A stretch of DNA of 64,000 bases from Ignavibacteriales bacterium (GCA_026390595.1 JAPLFQ010000033.1:138114-202113); one strand, 5' to 3'. Counted from the first letter of the stretch, positions 52,195 through 61,920 are shown. Program-made: numbers and translations. Notes: generated from the letters alone by a model not told the origin.

Positions 52195-53163
52195 ATGGCC
52201 ATTCAAGTTGTTCCTTACACCGAAGAACTGCGTGAACGATGGGAAAGATTTGTACTGAATTCGAACAACGGAACGATGTTCCATCTTCAGCAGTTCTTTG
52301 ACTACCATCCTCGAGGTCGGTTCAAGTGGCACCATCTTCTCTTCATGGACAAGAAAGAGATCGTCGCTGTGCTTCCCGGTGCTCTGATGGGGAGCACATT
52401 CGAATCCCCGATCGGCGCTTCGTACGGTTCGATTGTGACTAACGTGATAACATTCGCAACAGCTCTTGAACTGGTCGATGCTTTTTCGGACTATTGCCGG
52501 GAGCAATCTCTCGAACGAGCACTGCTGACTCCTCCCCCTTTCATCTATCAGAAGGTGATATCACAGAACCTCGATTACGCTCTGGCATACAGGGGATTTT
52601 CTTACGACAAGCATTACATCTCACATTCCATTCCTTTGGACCCAAAGGAAGAGATTCTGACAAGCTTTCAGAGCACTGCGCGCCGCTATGTCCACAAGTA
52701 TCTTCGGGAAAAGACACTGACAGTCGAAATCAACGACGACTATGAAGCGTTTTATCCGATACTTGTAAAGAACAAGGAACGGCACGGAGTGAAGCCGACA
52801 CATACACTGGACGAGCTCCTACGCCTCAAGAAATTGATGCCCGACAATCTCGAGCTGTTTCTCGTGTACAAGGGAAACAAGCCAATCGCCGGGTCTCTGA
52901 TGTTTGCCTGTAATCAACAAGTTGCCCTCTGCTTCTACAATATGCTCCTCTACGAGTACGAAGAATACAACCCGATCCACATCGTGATGTACGAGGTCTC
53001 AAAATGGGCAACCGACCGGGGCTTCAAGTGGATTGATATCGGAGTGTCCCAGGATACAAAAGCGGAAAATCCGATGACTCCCTCTATGAACCTTATCCGT
53101 TTCAAGGAGAAGTTCAACTCTCACGGGATTCTTCGCAGCACATTCTACAAACGATTCATCTGA
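52195..53163 (+). CDS. FemAB/GNAT-like acyl- or aminoacyl-transferase
   Basis: A 322-residue protein with the double-GNAT fold of FemAB-like proteins: SNNGTMFHLQQFFDYHP near the N-terminus, STARRYVHKYLREK in the middle and KPIAGSLMFACNQQVALCFYNM followed by GFKWIDIGVSQ at the C-terminus. Relatives add amino acids to cell-wall precursors or acyl groups to exopolysaccharide sugars (FemX, PEP-CTERM-associated FemAB). In this operon, modification of a surface glycan is likely. It is cytoplasmic, with no signal peptide. Confidence 0.75.
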   Translation: MAIQVVPYTEELRERWERFVLNSNNGTMFHLQQFFDYHPRGRFKWHHLLFMDKKEIVAVLPGALMGSTFESPIGASYGSIVTNVITFATALELVDAFSDYCREQSLERALLTPPPFIYQKVISQNLDYALAYRGFSYDKHYISHSIPLDPKEEILTSFQSTARRYVHKYLREKTLTVEINDDYEAFYPILVKNKERHGVKPTHTLDELLRLKKLMPDNLELFLVYKGNKPIAGSLMFACNQQVALCFYNMLLYEYEEYNPIHIVMYEVSKWATDRGFKWIDIGVSQDTKAENPMTPSMNLIRFKEKFNSHGILRSTFYKRFI

Positions 53164-53166
53164 CCT

Positions 53167-54249
53167 ATGAAGGTTCTCCACGTCGCTCCCATCAATGTTG
53201 CCGGCGTGCCGTATAGCATGATGGATATGCAGCGCCGATTCGGCGCTGATGCCAGGCTCGTGACCCTTCACAAGAACGTCCTTACCTTCCCCGAGGATAT
53301 TGCACTCAATCTTCCTCTCCCGCGCAACGCAATCGCTGCATGGTGGCGAACCGCGAAGAGGGATAACGCTGGCTCTGACACGGTTCACGGCGTTGCGCCG
53401 ACGTCTTCCATGCGCGTCCATGCTCCGAGGAATATTCTTGAATCTGCCTACTTCATGATCGACGACCTCCGGCGGCGCACGAGAGTCGAAGAAGCGATCG
53501 AGCGGTTCAAACTCGACGAGTACGAAATCATTCATTACGACGGTGGACTCGACTTCTTCCGCGACAGCAGGATCGCAAAGATGTGGAAGCGGCAGGGAAA
53601 GAAAATCGTCTGTCATTACATGGGAAGCGACCTTCGAATCCGGGGCGTGGTTCCTGCGATCGATATGATGAGCGATCTCAATTTGACAAATGAGAGCGAT
53701 CACCTTCTCCTTCATCCAAACATCCAATACCTCTATATCCCTTTCGACGTTTCGCCGTTTGAGATGCGAAGAAGCGAAAACGATCGCCTGCGTATTGTCC
53801 ATTCTCCTACGAACAGATCCATGAAGGGGACAAAGCTTATACTTCCCGTCATTGAGGCCGTGAAAAGAGTCAGAGACGTAGAATTCGTCCTGATCGAACA
53901 TGCGCCGCACGACGAGGTGCTCCGAATCAAGGCAACATGTGATCTCGCCATCGAACAAGTGGGAAACCTCGGCGGGACGGGGTACGGGAGAAATTCACTC
54001 GAGACACTGGCCCTCGGGATCCCAACCGTCACCGAGATGACGCCTGACTATGAGGCCTGGCTCCCTGAGAACCCGTTCGTCCTCGCCACAGCCAAAACCC
54101 TCTATGGAAAGCTGCTCGAACTTATCGACAGCGCGACTCAACGGTCCGAAAAGAGAGAACAGGGCAGGCGATGGGTTGAAAAACACCATTCATACGAAGC
54201 AGTTCACGCGAGACTAATGGAGCTGTACCGTGCGCATTCTATTGTCTGA
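53167..54249 (+). CDS. GT4/GT1-like (GT-B fold) glycosyltransferase
   Basis: A 360-residue cytoplasmic protein. VLHVAPINVAGVPYSM resembles the N-terminal Rossmann half of GT-B transferases, YMGSDLRIRG is an acceptor-side element, and RIVHSPTNRSMKGT, LIEHAPHDEVL and GGTGYGRNSLETLALGIPTV form the donor-binding half with the conserved Glu in NSLE. It would transfer a sugar from a nucleotide donor. Its last 20 bases overlap the start of the next gene. Confidence 0.8.
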   Translation: MKVLHVAPINVAGVPYSMMDMQRRFGADARLVTLHKNVLTFPEDIALNLPLPRNAIAAWWRTAKRDNAGSDTVHGVAPTSSMRVHAPRNILESAYFMIDDLRRRTRVEEAIERFKLDEYEIIHYDGGLDFFRDSRIAKMWKRQGKKIVCHYMGSDLRIRGVVPAIDMMSDLNLTNESDHLLLHPNIQYLYIPFDVSPFEMRRSENDRLRIVHSPTNRSMKGTKLILPVIEAVKRVRDVEFVLIEHAPHDEVLRIKATCDLAIEQVGNLGGTGYGRNSLETLALGIPTVTEMTPDYEAWLPENPFVLATAKTLYGKLLELIDSATQRSEKREQGRRWVEKHHSYEAVHARLMELYRAHSIV

Positions 54250-55543
54250 GCTCAGGTCGAGCCCACGATCCTTGCTCTACGTTCTGGCGCTCGGACTTGT
54301 CCTGCGGGTAGTCTTCATCGCTCTTCATGAGCGTCCCCTGATTTCGGACGAGCGTGAATACGACACTCTGGCCTCCACCCTCGCGTCAACAGGCCGTTAT
54401 GCTGTCGACGGGATACCAACGGCATACCGTCCAATCGGATATCCAGCGTTTGTGGGCTCTTTGTATTTCGTTTTCGGACACCATCCTGCTGCGGTGAAAG
54501 TCTTCCAGGCCGGGCTCGATGTTGCGACCGCGTTTCTCCTTTTTGTTGTCCTTGTCGGCTATCCGGCCCGTACACGCATCCTTGCCGCAGGACTCTGGGC
54601 ATTCTACGTTCCTGCCATCCTCTATAGTAATTTTCTGATGTCCGAGTCCTTCTTCACTTTTGTGCTCGCACTCGCAGGATTCCTATTCACCCGGTTGGGC
54701 GAGAACAGAAAGAGCACAGTCATTTCGTTTGGTATCTGCTTCGGCATTCTTGTCCTGATGAAGCCCGGGACGATTCTTATCATGTTATTCCTACCCATCA
54801 TCCTGCACCAGTCACGAATACCACTCAGGAGATTTTATCCGGCTGTGGTGAGCTGCATTTTGGTGCTCGCTCCATGGATTGTTCGCAACTATGTAGTATT
54901 CGACGAAGCGGCCTTGTCGTCCAATGGCGGAATCAACCTCCTCATCGGCAACAATCCTCACGCAACCGGCGCTTACGCGATCACATTTGATCCACAGGTT
55001 TGCGAGAACACAAAGGGTGAATTCGACACAGATAGTCGAGCATTCGAATTGGGAATGAAGTACATCATCGACTCTCCAGGGACCTTCGTTCTGAATGCTT
55101 TCAAAAAGGTGGGGCACCTGTTCGAAAGCGAAGGCGGCCTGATTGTGTGGACATTCCATTCTCACCCTGAGGATCAACTTTCCCGTTATTCTGCCAAGTA
55201 CGCCTCCATTCCGCTTCCATTGACATTGTTGGCCAATCTCCCGTACTTCATCATGATCATTGGAGGAATATTCGGCTTCCTGGGATCGCGCAAGAATGCA
55301 TTCTGGCTGTTTGCCATGTGCCTCGGCTGCACCTGGGTAGCGTTGCATGCAGTGTTCTTTGGTGGAGGACGCTTTCATTTTCCATTGATGCCATTTGCTG
55401 TACTCTTTTGTGCCATTGGGCTCACTGGTGGCATCGAAATGATTCGGGCTATGCCAAAAGTCCAGAAGATGGCAGGAGGCTTCATCGTCGTACTGTTCAC
55501 ATCGCTCTGGATTTATGAAGGGATTGTAATTTTCCATGGATGA
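54230..55543 (+). CDS. GT39/ArnT-like polytopic glycosyltransferase (first)
   Basis: A 437-residue membrane protein with about ten to eleven helices. The first periplasmic loop holds ISDEREYDTLA, the acidic D-E motif of GT-C transferases that use polyprenyl-phosphate sugars, followed by YRPIGYPAF. NGGINLLIGNNPHATG lies in a later periplasmic loop. It transfers a sugar from a lipid carrier on the outer face of the inner membrane. The start is GTG at 54230 with GGAG upstream, inside the end of the previous gene. It overlaps the next gene by 8 bases. Confidence 0.84.
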   Translation: MRILLSELRSSPRSLLYVLALGLVLRVVFIALHERPLISDEREYDTLASTLASTGRYAVDGIPTAYRPIGYPAFVGSLYFVFGHHPAAVKVFQAGLDVATAFLLFVVLVGYPARTRILAAGLWAFYVPAILYSNFLMSESFFTFVLALAGFLFTRLGENRKSTVISFGICFGILVLMKPGTILIMLFLPIILHQSRIPLRRFYPAVVSCILVLAPWIVRNYVVFDEAALSSNGGINLLIGNNPHATGAYAITFDPQVCENTKGEFDTDSRAFELGMKYIIDSPGTFVLNAFKKVGHLFESEGGLIVWTFHSHPEDQLSRYSAKYASIPLPLTLLANLPYFIMIIGGIFGFLGSRKNAFWLFAMCLGCTWVALHAVFFGGGRFHFPLMPFAVLFCAIGLTGGIEMIRAMPKVQKMAGGFIVVLFTSLWIYEGIVIFHG

Positions 55544-57272
55544 ATTTCTCAGAGAAAGGCGGCGGGAACACGTATTTCTGGCAATCCTGTGTGCTGTCGG
55601 TGCGATGAGATTCATCAATCTGGGATTTCTCGATCTCCAGGCTTGGGATGAAGCGCTCTACGCCGTGCGCGCTGAGGGGATACTTCTTTTCGGCGGTGTT
55701 CTTGATCAGACTCCCTTCTCCATCGGCGGGCTCTATTCCTCCCTTCATCCACCATTGTATGTCTGGCTCACGAGTGTTTCGTTCCTCGCATTCGGAGTGA
55801 CCGAGTTCGCTGCCCGCTTCTTTTCGGCGCTGCTCGGCGGAGCTACGCTGTTCGTGGTGTACCGAATTGGCAAAGATCTCGAGAATTCAAAACTCGGTTT
55901 TGTCGCCGCAATGCTCTTTGGTCTCAATCCCTTTGTCACGTTCTACGCTCGTCAGGGTCAATTTGACACAACACTCGTGTTCCTCCTATCTCTTTCTGTC
56001 CTCTTCTACCTCAGGATGGAACGGTTCGGACGATTCCGTTTTGCAGTCTATGCCGGATTCGCTGTCGGCGCAGCACTCATGACAAAGCTCTTCGTGGGCT
56101 TCGGCATCCCATTGACGTTCTTCCTTTGGAAGGCCTTTTCAGAACGAGATGGCGAGAAGCTCTCCTGGAAACCATTCCTGTTCTCACTGGGAGTTACACT
56201 TCTCGTGGCTCTCCCGTGGCACGGATATATCACGGCCGTTCGAGGGTTCGGAAATCCACTCTTCCTGATAGATGCGTCTGCAGTTTTTGATCGATCTCTT
56301 CGCGGCGTCGAGGGAAACGTGAAGCCATTGGAGACGCTGTATTTTGTGAATCAGCTCTTTGTGTTGTTTCCGCTGGGAATACTCTGGTTTGTTTTCGGTC
56401 TGTATCGAGTCTTTAGAGATCAAGACCGTCGATGGATGTTTCCGGCACTTTGGTTCGTTGTCTTCTTCGTAATCTTCTCGATCATGAGAACGAAGCTTTC
56501 GGTCTATGCATTACCAATGCTCCTCCCCGCCTCACTCGTTGCAGCGCGGGAAATCCTGAGATGTTCTGCCGGATCGTATTCGAGAAAACTGGCAGCAATG
56601 TTGATCGGTGGCACGGCACTGACGCTCCTCTGGGGTTCTAATCAGGAATGGCGAAATCTCGCCAAGTCAATCCCCGGCACCATCATCACAGGCCAGATGC
56701 CGGAAGGATCGATGCTTCTCCAGTTTCTCCCATTCATTGTGCTTGGCTGCTGTATTCTTTTCCTCTCGTTTTCACTCTACAGGAACAATCAGATATCGCC
56801 TCTTCTCTCGCCTCTGCCAACACTGCTGCTTCTGGCGTCATTCGTGATGAGCTTCTACAATATCGTGGGATACGACCGGTATCAGTTCAATGATGGCGGC
56901 CGTGAACTGGCAAGGTTCGTCGCGGAAAGGCACCCTTCTCTCCTTGTCGTTGCAGGCTTTGACCGAAATCCGCAACTTACGTTTTACCTGGATGGGGCTG
57001 ATATCGGATGGCGGGATGACCTTGAAGTACGACGGATCACTCCACCGAAACTACGATCGGAGTTCCGTTCGTGGCTCTCAGAAAAGGCAGGAGTTCTGCC
57101 CGGTGATGCGCTGGTCGTTGTGGAGAAGGATAAGCTTATACGTTATGAATGGGTTGCCGCAGAAGAAGTCAATCCGCTGGACTATTCGCTGGTTTTCGAA
57201 AGTCGGCGTTACGCGGTATTCCAGCGAGTTGTGCCCAACCACCTGGCTCTCAATGCCGGAGAGCCTCGTTGA
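55536..57272 (+). CDS. GT39/PMT-like polytopic glycosyltransferase (second)
   Basis: A 578-residue membrane protein with about eleven to twelve helices and a ~110-residue C-terminal soluble domain. LQAWDEALYAVRAEG in the first loop is the catalytic acidic motif of the PMT/ArnT superfamily, followed by SLHPPLYVWLTS. The soluble tail (GRELARFVAERHPSLL, VVAGFDRNPQLTFYLDG) is also seen in other members and faces the periplasm. It may glycosylate a protein or lipid outside the membrane. It is the last gene of the operon. Its end overlaps the convergent gene at 57250 by 23 bases, with no terminator hairpin seen. Confidence 0.84.
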   Translation: MDEFLRERRREHVFLAILCAVGAMRFINLGFLDLQAWDEALYAVRAEGILLFGGVLDQTPFSIGGLYSSLHPPLYVWLTSVSFLAFGVTEFAARFFSALLGGATLFVVYRIGKDLENSKLGFVAAMLFGLNPFVTFYARQGQFDTTLVFLLSLSVLFYLRMERFGRFRFAVYAGFAVGAALMTKLFVGFGIPLTFFLWKAFSERDGEKLSWKPFLFSLGVTLLVALPWHGYITAVRGFGNPLFLIDASAVFDRSLRGVEGNVKPLETLYFVNQLFVLFPLGILWFVFGLYRVFRDQDRRWMFPALWFVVFFVIFSIMRTKLSVYALPMLLPASLVAAREILRCSAGSYSRKLAAMLIGGTALTLLWGSNQEWRNLAKSIPGTIITGQMPEGSMLLQFLPFIVLGCCILFLSFSLYRNNQISPLLSPLPTLLLLASFVMSFYNIVGYDRYQFNDGGRELARFVAERHPSLLVVAGFDRNPQLTFYLDGADIGWRDDLEVRRITPPKLRSEFRSWLSEKAGVLPGDALVVVEKDKLIRYEWVAAEEVNPLDYSLVFESRRYAVFQRVVPNHLALNAGEPR

Positions 57273-58521
57273 TCCATGCAAGGTTCTTCAACGGGATGAA
57301 GCCGTAGTTATAGAGATTGAAACTTGTCACGCCCAGGTTTCGGGCCACCGACACTTTGTCGAGGAATTCCTTCTTCCCTCCGCTTTCAGGCAATCCAACC
57401 TGCAAACCCAGCGTGATGTTCTCGGACCCGATTGCTGTGCTGAGTGATTCGATCGGGGACCGAAGCAGTGCACCCTCCTTCACATAGCCCAAGGCGAGAA
57501 TTCCGCCCGTGATCTTGGCGGACGCGACTGGGTCGACGCTTACCATCTTCTGCGCGAGCGGGTCCACACTTACCAGTTGTCTCAGTTTGGTCGAAGGTGT
57601 CCCCTCCTTGATTTCCTCCAGGAATGACCTGACCACGGACTTCCTCCATTCGAGCATTGGCTCATACAGATCGGATGGCAATTTGTCCAGCGATGGATAC
57701 TTCTCTGCAGCAACAGCTGGATCAGAAAACCACATTTCGAGGATCTCTTTCGTACGTGTGCGGATTGGGACAAGGTCGAGATGAGCGGCGTTTGCTCTCT
57801 TCAGGCACGATGGGCAAAAACAGAGACCGAGGAGAAAGCGAACCGGAAGCGTGAGTTCAAAGCCCTCCCTCTCGTGGTGATAGCCGTGCGTGTATCCCTG
57901 GAATTGCAGCGCTTCGAGTTCGATTGCGTCTACCCCGTGAGAGGCGATATCGGATACCAGCGTTCGGACATATCGACGCACATTTTCGTTACTCGGACAG
58001 AGATTGTGAGGGAGTTTGTCGCCAAACGCGTCCTCGCAGGCGATGTCAGGATACTGTGTGCCTAGCGGCGTATTATGGCAACATACAACCCAAGCACGCG
58101 TGGTGAGCCCCTTTGCGTCGGCCGCCTTCTTTGCTCTCTCCAATCCGTGCCCTTCGTTGACAAGAGAATTAGGCCTGGGAAGTATCCTCCCGTATTTCTT
58201 CAAGTTGGGCTTGAAATAGACAGTCCCATCCTCCGGGAAGACCACTTTCCGTTTCGGATTATGAGGCTCCAGGAACTTCCCGGCGTGGTACGCGGTGGCC
58301 ATGCTGATCCCGGTCAATCCATTTTCCGACAACTTTCGCAGCACCGACTCGTACCCCTCATCCACCAGATCCCACAGATAGATCCACATTGAACCTGATA
58401 TATCAGATTTCGAAACTGAAGGCCCCGCGAAGGGGAACATGTTGGAGTGCGGCTTGGCGGCCAAACTCGCAAAAGGCAGAAGTGCCATCGAGGAAAGGAA
58501 TGAGCGTCGGTCCATTGTCAT
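57250..58521 (-). CDS. secreted (Tat-type leader) protein of unknown function, TIM-barrel hydrolase-like
   Basis: A 423-residue protein with a twin-arginine-like leader (MDRRSFLSSMALLPFASL). The mature part shows the alternating strand-helix pattern of a TIM barrel. Possible loop and substrate stretches are MWIYLWDLVDEG, TAYHAGKFLEPHNPK, WVVCCHNTP, DAIELEALQFQGYTHGY, LCFCPSCLKRA and SFNLYNYGF. It resembles secreted glycoside-hydrolase-like proteins of the family 10/alpha-galactosidase-like class, but no catalytic pair can be named. Two cysteine pairs (CFCPSC, CCH) may bind metal. It has its own promoter (58565-58593) and is monocistronic. Confidence 0.65.
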   Translation of the reverse strand: MTMDRRSFLSSMALLPFASLAAKPHSNMFPFAGPSVSKSDISGSMWIYLWDLVDEGYESVLRKLSENGLTGISMATAYHAGKFLEPHNPKRKVVFPEDGTVYFKPNLKKYGRILPRPNSLVNEGHGLERAKKAADAKGLTTRAWVVCCHNTPLGTQYPDIACEDAFGDKLPHNLCPSNENVRRYVRTLVSDIASHGVDAIELEALQFQGYTHGYHHEREGFELTLPVRFLLGLCFCPSCLKRANAAHLDLVPIRTRTKEILEMWFSDPAVAAEKYPSLDKLPSDLYEPMLEWRKSVVRSFLEEIKEGTPSTKLRQLVSVDPLAQKMVSVDPVASAKITGGILALGYVKEGALLRSPIESLSTAIGSENITLGLQVGLPESGGKKEFLDKVSVARNLGVTSFNLYNYGFIPLKNLAWINEALRH

Positions 58522-58564
58522 GAGGTCTCAATAGTGACAAAAAGTGTGAAACATAGTCAGGAAA

Positions 58565-58593
58565 AATGTAATGTAATTAGCACGTTCAATCAA
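58565..58593 (-). promoter_or_regulatory. promoter of the 58521 secreted-protein gene
   Basis: On the minus strand TTGATT, 17 bases, TACATT, giving a leader of about 37 bases. Confidence 0.5.
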
Positions 58594-58868
58594 GACGCCG
58601 AGCGTGGGTTCGCGCTCTCTTTCGTTGAAGCTGTGAAGTTACTTCGGTGCAGGATTTGTGTTGGCACCTCTGACTTTGTTGCCCGTCGCCCGCATCTCTA
58701 AGGCTGAGCGTTCAATTGTTGAAACGTGAGGCCCTCGAAGTCAGGAGCTTGCGACAACACCAGTATTGCGAAACGATTTGGGAACCGATTGAATTCACCG
58801 CACCACCCCCCTGCAGGGCAATAGAGAAAACTGCGGAAAACTATCCTCGACCGTTCAGTCATTAGAAT
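58594..58868. other. 275-base stretch without a recognisable gene
   Basis: Both strands were read between the two divergent promoters. There is no coding frame with a ribosome site, no tRNA-like fold and no clear hairpin. It probably holds upstream regulatory sequence for the divergent genes. Confidence 0.5.
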
Positions 58869-58882
58869 TGAAAGCGCTTGAC
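58869..58882. promoter_or_regulatory. LacI/CcpA-type operator-like palindrome over the -35
   Basis: TGAAAGCGCTTGAC has a perfect AAGCGCTT core centred on CG and resembles operators of LacI-family regulators. It overlaps the -35 hexamer of the receptor promoter (58878-58883), so binding would block transcription. No LacI-family gene is in the window. Confidence 0.4.
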
Positions 58883-58906
58883 ACACTGCGTACATAGCCC
58901 TATATT
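58878..58906 (+). promoter_or_regulatory. near-consensus promoter of the 59088 receptor gene
   Basis: TTGACA, 17 bases, TATATT. It is one of the two strongest promoters in the window and leaves a leader of about 175 bases (58913-59087), in which no riboswitch could be recognised. Confidence 0.65.
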
Positions 58907-59087
58907 AGCAACAATTCTCACCCAGTGTCTTCTACTTTAGCTGCGGTGAAGGGGTTTGAGGTGCACTCTTTCCAAGACGCGTCAGACAAGAGTCAGCCCC
59001 AGGTATCATCCGCGTATCTTTGTTTCCAAAGAACAAACTTCTTCCATCTGTACTATCAACTCACACTAATCCATAAGGAGAGAAAGT

Positions 59088-61889
59088 ATGGCACGAAAAC
59101 TTGCTATCATTTTTGGAGTGCTCGCGCTTGCAGGATTTCTCTGCACTCTGTATGGGCAAGGAACAACCTTGAACGTCGAGGGTAAAGTTCTCGACAACGA
59201 GGGGAAGACGATGCCCGGCGCGAACGTCATGATCGTCAATGAGCAGACGGGCACTCGACGAGGCGCAGCAACAAACGTCAACGGTGCGTATAAGATCCTC
59301 GCCGTTCCTCCGGGGACGTACTCTATCGAGGTGAAGTTCATCGGCTTCAAGGCCATAAAGAAAGAGAACGTGACCTTCGTGACAGGCCAACGCCCTGTCC
59401 TTGATTTCGCCATGACTCCGGAAGCTGTCGAAGTCTCCGGCGTCGAGGTCGTTGGGACGCGCAACCAGCAATTTGAGTTGCGACGCCTGGACGTATCCAC
59501 AGCCGTTGTGCGTGCGCAAATCGTCGACCTCCCGCTGAATTCGCGCAGCCTGATGAACCTGGCGTCAGTGGCCCCCGGTATGCGTTCATTCGCGGCATCT
59601 GCTGGACGTGCCCTGCCCGCCGCAGGTGCATTGCCGGAACTCCGCTTCATCAACATGTATGCAGATGGTGCGGAATGGAAGAGCTTATACAACGGCAACC
59701 TGGTCGGTATTCCTCAGACAGGATCGCCATATCCTCAGGATGCCGTACAGGAATTCCGGGCAATTCTGAGCCCCTTTGATGCGGAATTTACCCGCGGTGG
59801 CTCGTACGTCATCAACATCATCACACGCCGCGGCACGAATGAAACGCACGCAGAGGGCTTCGGCTACTTCCGGGACAAGGAACTGAACACCAGAGGACCT
59901 TTCGAGAAGACCAAACCGAACTACACTCGTCAGCAGATGGGATTCACTGTCAGTGGTCCAATCATCAAAGACAAGCTTTTCATCATGGCATCATACGAAG
60001 ATCAGAATGCCCACGAGTACATCGATGTCGTACCCGGACGTCCGGCCTACAATCCAGGAATCTGGGACAAATATGCCGGAACATTCGAGGCGCCAAATGA
60101 AAACCAGATTGGCGTTTTACGCCTCACATATCAGCATGACAACGACAACACCATCGATTACATCTGGTCGGCACGTTACCTCGCCAGCAAGACCAATTTT
60201 GGCGGCACGGTTTCAGAACCAGGGGGTATCTACGGGCAGTATCACATCAACAGCCACATGATCAAGTGGACCGACATCATATCACCGAAGATGTTTAATG
60301 AAATGAGTGTGCGATATCTCCGGTGGCGCCATTACGAGCCGGCAATCCAGGATGGACCAGCCTACTCGTATCCAAGTATCACCATTGGAACCAGTGGCTT
60401 CCCCATAAAGGTTGAAGAAGACCATTACACCCTCAATGAGAAGTTGACCTTCACTATTGAAGACTTCTATGGACCGCACACATTGAAGATCGGCGGCCTC
60501 GCCGCTCTTGTCACGATGACTCCGTGGGCTCCGAGCAGCCTCAATCCATCATTCTCGTTCGCAACGGACACCAGCGCACTTCCAAGGACAGCTACCATCG
60601 GTGTCGGAGTATTCCATCCCACCGACCCCAATGGCATGGACGCGACGACGGATGACAAAGGAAACATTCTCGGCTTCTACATCCAGGACCAATGGAACCC
60701 ATGGCCGCAGTTGACAATTAATCTCGGAATTCGGTATGACGTCGAAATCAACACACTGAATAACACATTCCGGGTACCCTGGGCCGATAGTACCAACATC
60801 ACCAGCCTCATTTCGCCCGATTGGTTCAATCGTGGCGACCGGAAAAATGACTGGACGAACATCGCCCCACGGCTTTCTTTCAACTACGATATGTTCGGAA
60901 CAGGCAAGACCATCTTGCGCGGCGGATTTGGCATTACTTATGACCGGACAGCATACGCGTTCGCATATTTCGAGCGTCGTGACGCGTCATGGCGAACATA
61001 CCAGTTTCAGAATCCAGGAACAATCGACCCGGCAGTACTGAGGGCTCGCGTCGCTTCCGGTAGCGTCAGCGCCGCCCCCGCGATCAACGTGATGAATCAG
61101 CAAATGCGTACTCCTCGCGTCGCTCAGTTCTCCCTGGGGATCGGCGAGCAGCTCACAGATGAGATCGGCTTGAACATCGACTACGTCAATTCTCATGGCT
61201 CCAATCTCTACTCACCGATCAACGTGAACTATGTTAATACTTCGGTCACGCCGAACGCTCGCGTCCTGACGTCCAAGTACGGTGATATCAATTTGTGGGG
61301 GAGCATAGCCAAGGCATGGAACCATGCATTCCTGAGCACGTTGGCATACAACACTCCGACCATGAGATGGCAGTTGTCTTACACCCTTTCCTGGGCATTT
61401 TCGGAATCGGATGCTATCACCACAGCCAGGACCTCATTGGCTCTTCTTGCGATGCAACGAAGCGCCACCGACGAGCGTCATCGTATCGTCATCTCAGGGA
61501 CGTACTTGCTCCCATGGGATTTCAAGGTAAGTGCTGTCGCAACAATTTCAAGTCCGTTGGCTTTCACAGTGATCGACGGACGTGACCTCAACAAGGACAA
61601 CACCACCGGCGACGACTGGATTGAGGGCATGCGCACTCAGTTCAAGCCTTATGATGAAATCAGATGGTGGTACAAGATGTTCGACCTGCGTGTATCGAAG
61701 TCGTTTGAACTCGCGAACACGAAGGTTGAGTTCATGGTCGACGCTTTCAACGTTTTCAACTGGTTCAATGCTTCCGGTTTCAACGGCACGATGAATGATC
61801 AGGCCGGCAATCAGCTGACAAACTTCGGTTTGCCAAACGGCACCTATGCACCGCGCCAGGTTCAGGCTGGTCTCCGGGTGACCTACTAG
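59088..61889 (+). CDS. TonB-dependent receptor-like (Oar-type) outer-membrane protein with carboxypeptidase-regulatory-like domain
   Basis: A 933-residue protein with AAGGAGAG before the ATG. A signal peptide (about 1-24) is followed by a carboxypeptidase-regulatory-like domain at about 28-105 (VEGKVLDNEGKTMPGANV, GTYSIEVKFIGFK), a plug with QDAVQEFRAI and RGGSYVINIITRRGTNETH, and a long barrel ending RQVQAGLRVTY with terminal Tyr. The layout is that of Oar-like receptors that import large substrates; no SusD partner follows. Its promoter carries an operator-like palindrome, and a strong terminator follows. The next genes encode a phosphodiester glycosidase and a secreted protein, pointing to glycan or glycoconjugate use. 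Confidence 0.88.
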   Translation: MARKLAIIFGVLALAGFLCTLYGQGTTLNVEGKVLDNEGKTMPGANVMIVNEQTGTRRGAATNVNGAYKILAVPPGTYSIEVKFIGFKAIKKENVTFVTGQRPVLDFAMTPEAVEVSGVEVVGTRNQQFELRRLDVSTAVVRAQIVDLPLNSRSLMNLASVAPGMRSFAASAGRALPAAGALPELRFINMYADGAEWKSLYNGNLVGIPQTGSPYPQDAVQEFRAILSPFDAEFTRGGSYVINIITRRGTNETHAEGFGYFRDKELNTRGPFEKTKPNYTRQQMGFTVSGPIIKDKLFIMASYEDQNAHEYIDVVPGRPAYNPGIWDKYAGTFEAPNENQIGVLRLTYQHDNDNTIDYIWSARYLASKTNFGGTVSEPGGIYGQYHINSHMIKWTDIISPKMFNEMSVRYLRWRHYEPAIQDGPAYSYPSITIGTSGFPIKVEEDHYTLNEKLTFTIEDFYGPHTLKIGGLAALVTMTPWAPSSLNPSFSFATDTSALPRTATIGVGVFHPTDPNGMDATTDDKGNILGFYIQDQWNPWPQLTINLGIRYDVEINTLNNTFRVPWADSTNITSLISPDWFNRGDRKNDWTNIAPRLSFNYDMFGTGKTILRGGFGITYDRTAYAFAYFERRDASWRTYQFQNPGTIDPAVLRARVASGSVSAAPAINVMNQQMRTPRVAQFSLGIGEQLTDEIGLNIDYVNSHGSNLYSPINVNYVNTSVTPNARVLTSKYGDINLWGSIAKAWNHAFLSTLAYNTPTMRWQLSYTLSWAFSESDAITTARTSLALLAMQRSATDERHRIVISGTYLLPWDFKVSAVATISSPLAFTVIDGRDLNKDNTTGDDWIEGMRTQFKPYDEIRWWYKMFDLRVSKSFELANTKVEFMVDAFNVFNWFNASGFNGTMNDQAGNQLTNFGLPNGTYAPRQVQAGLRVTY

Positions 61890-61920
61890 CCGACTAGGGC
61901 CTACGCACTAGCTGCAGCGA

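Noticed and set aside
52999..53958. 319-codon minus-strand open frame
   Set aside because: It is antisense to the FemAB-like and GT-B genes, whose products are recognisable; its own translation has no domain.
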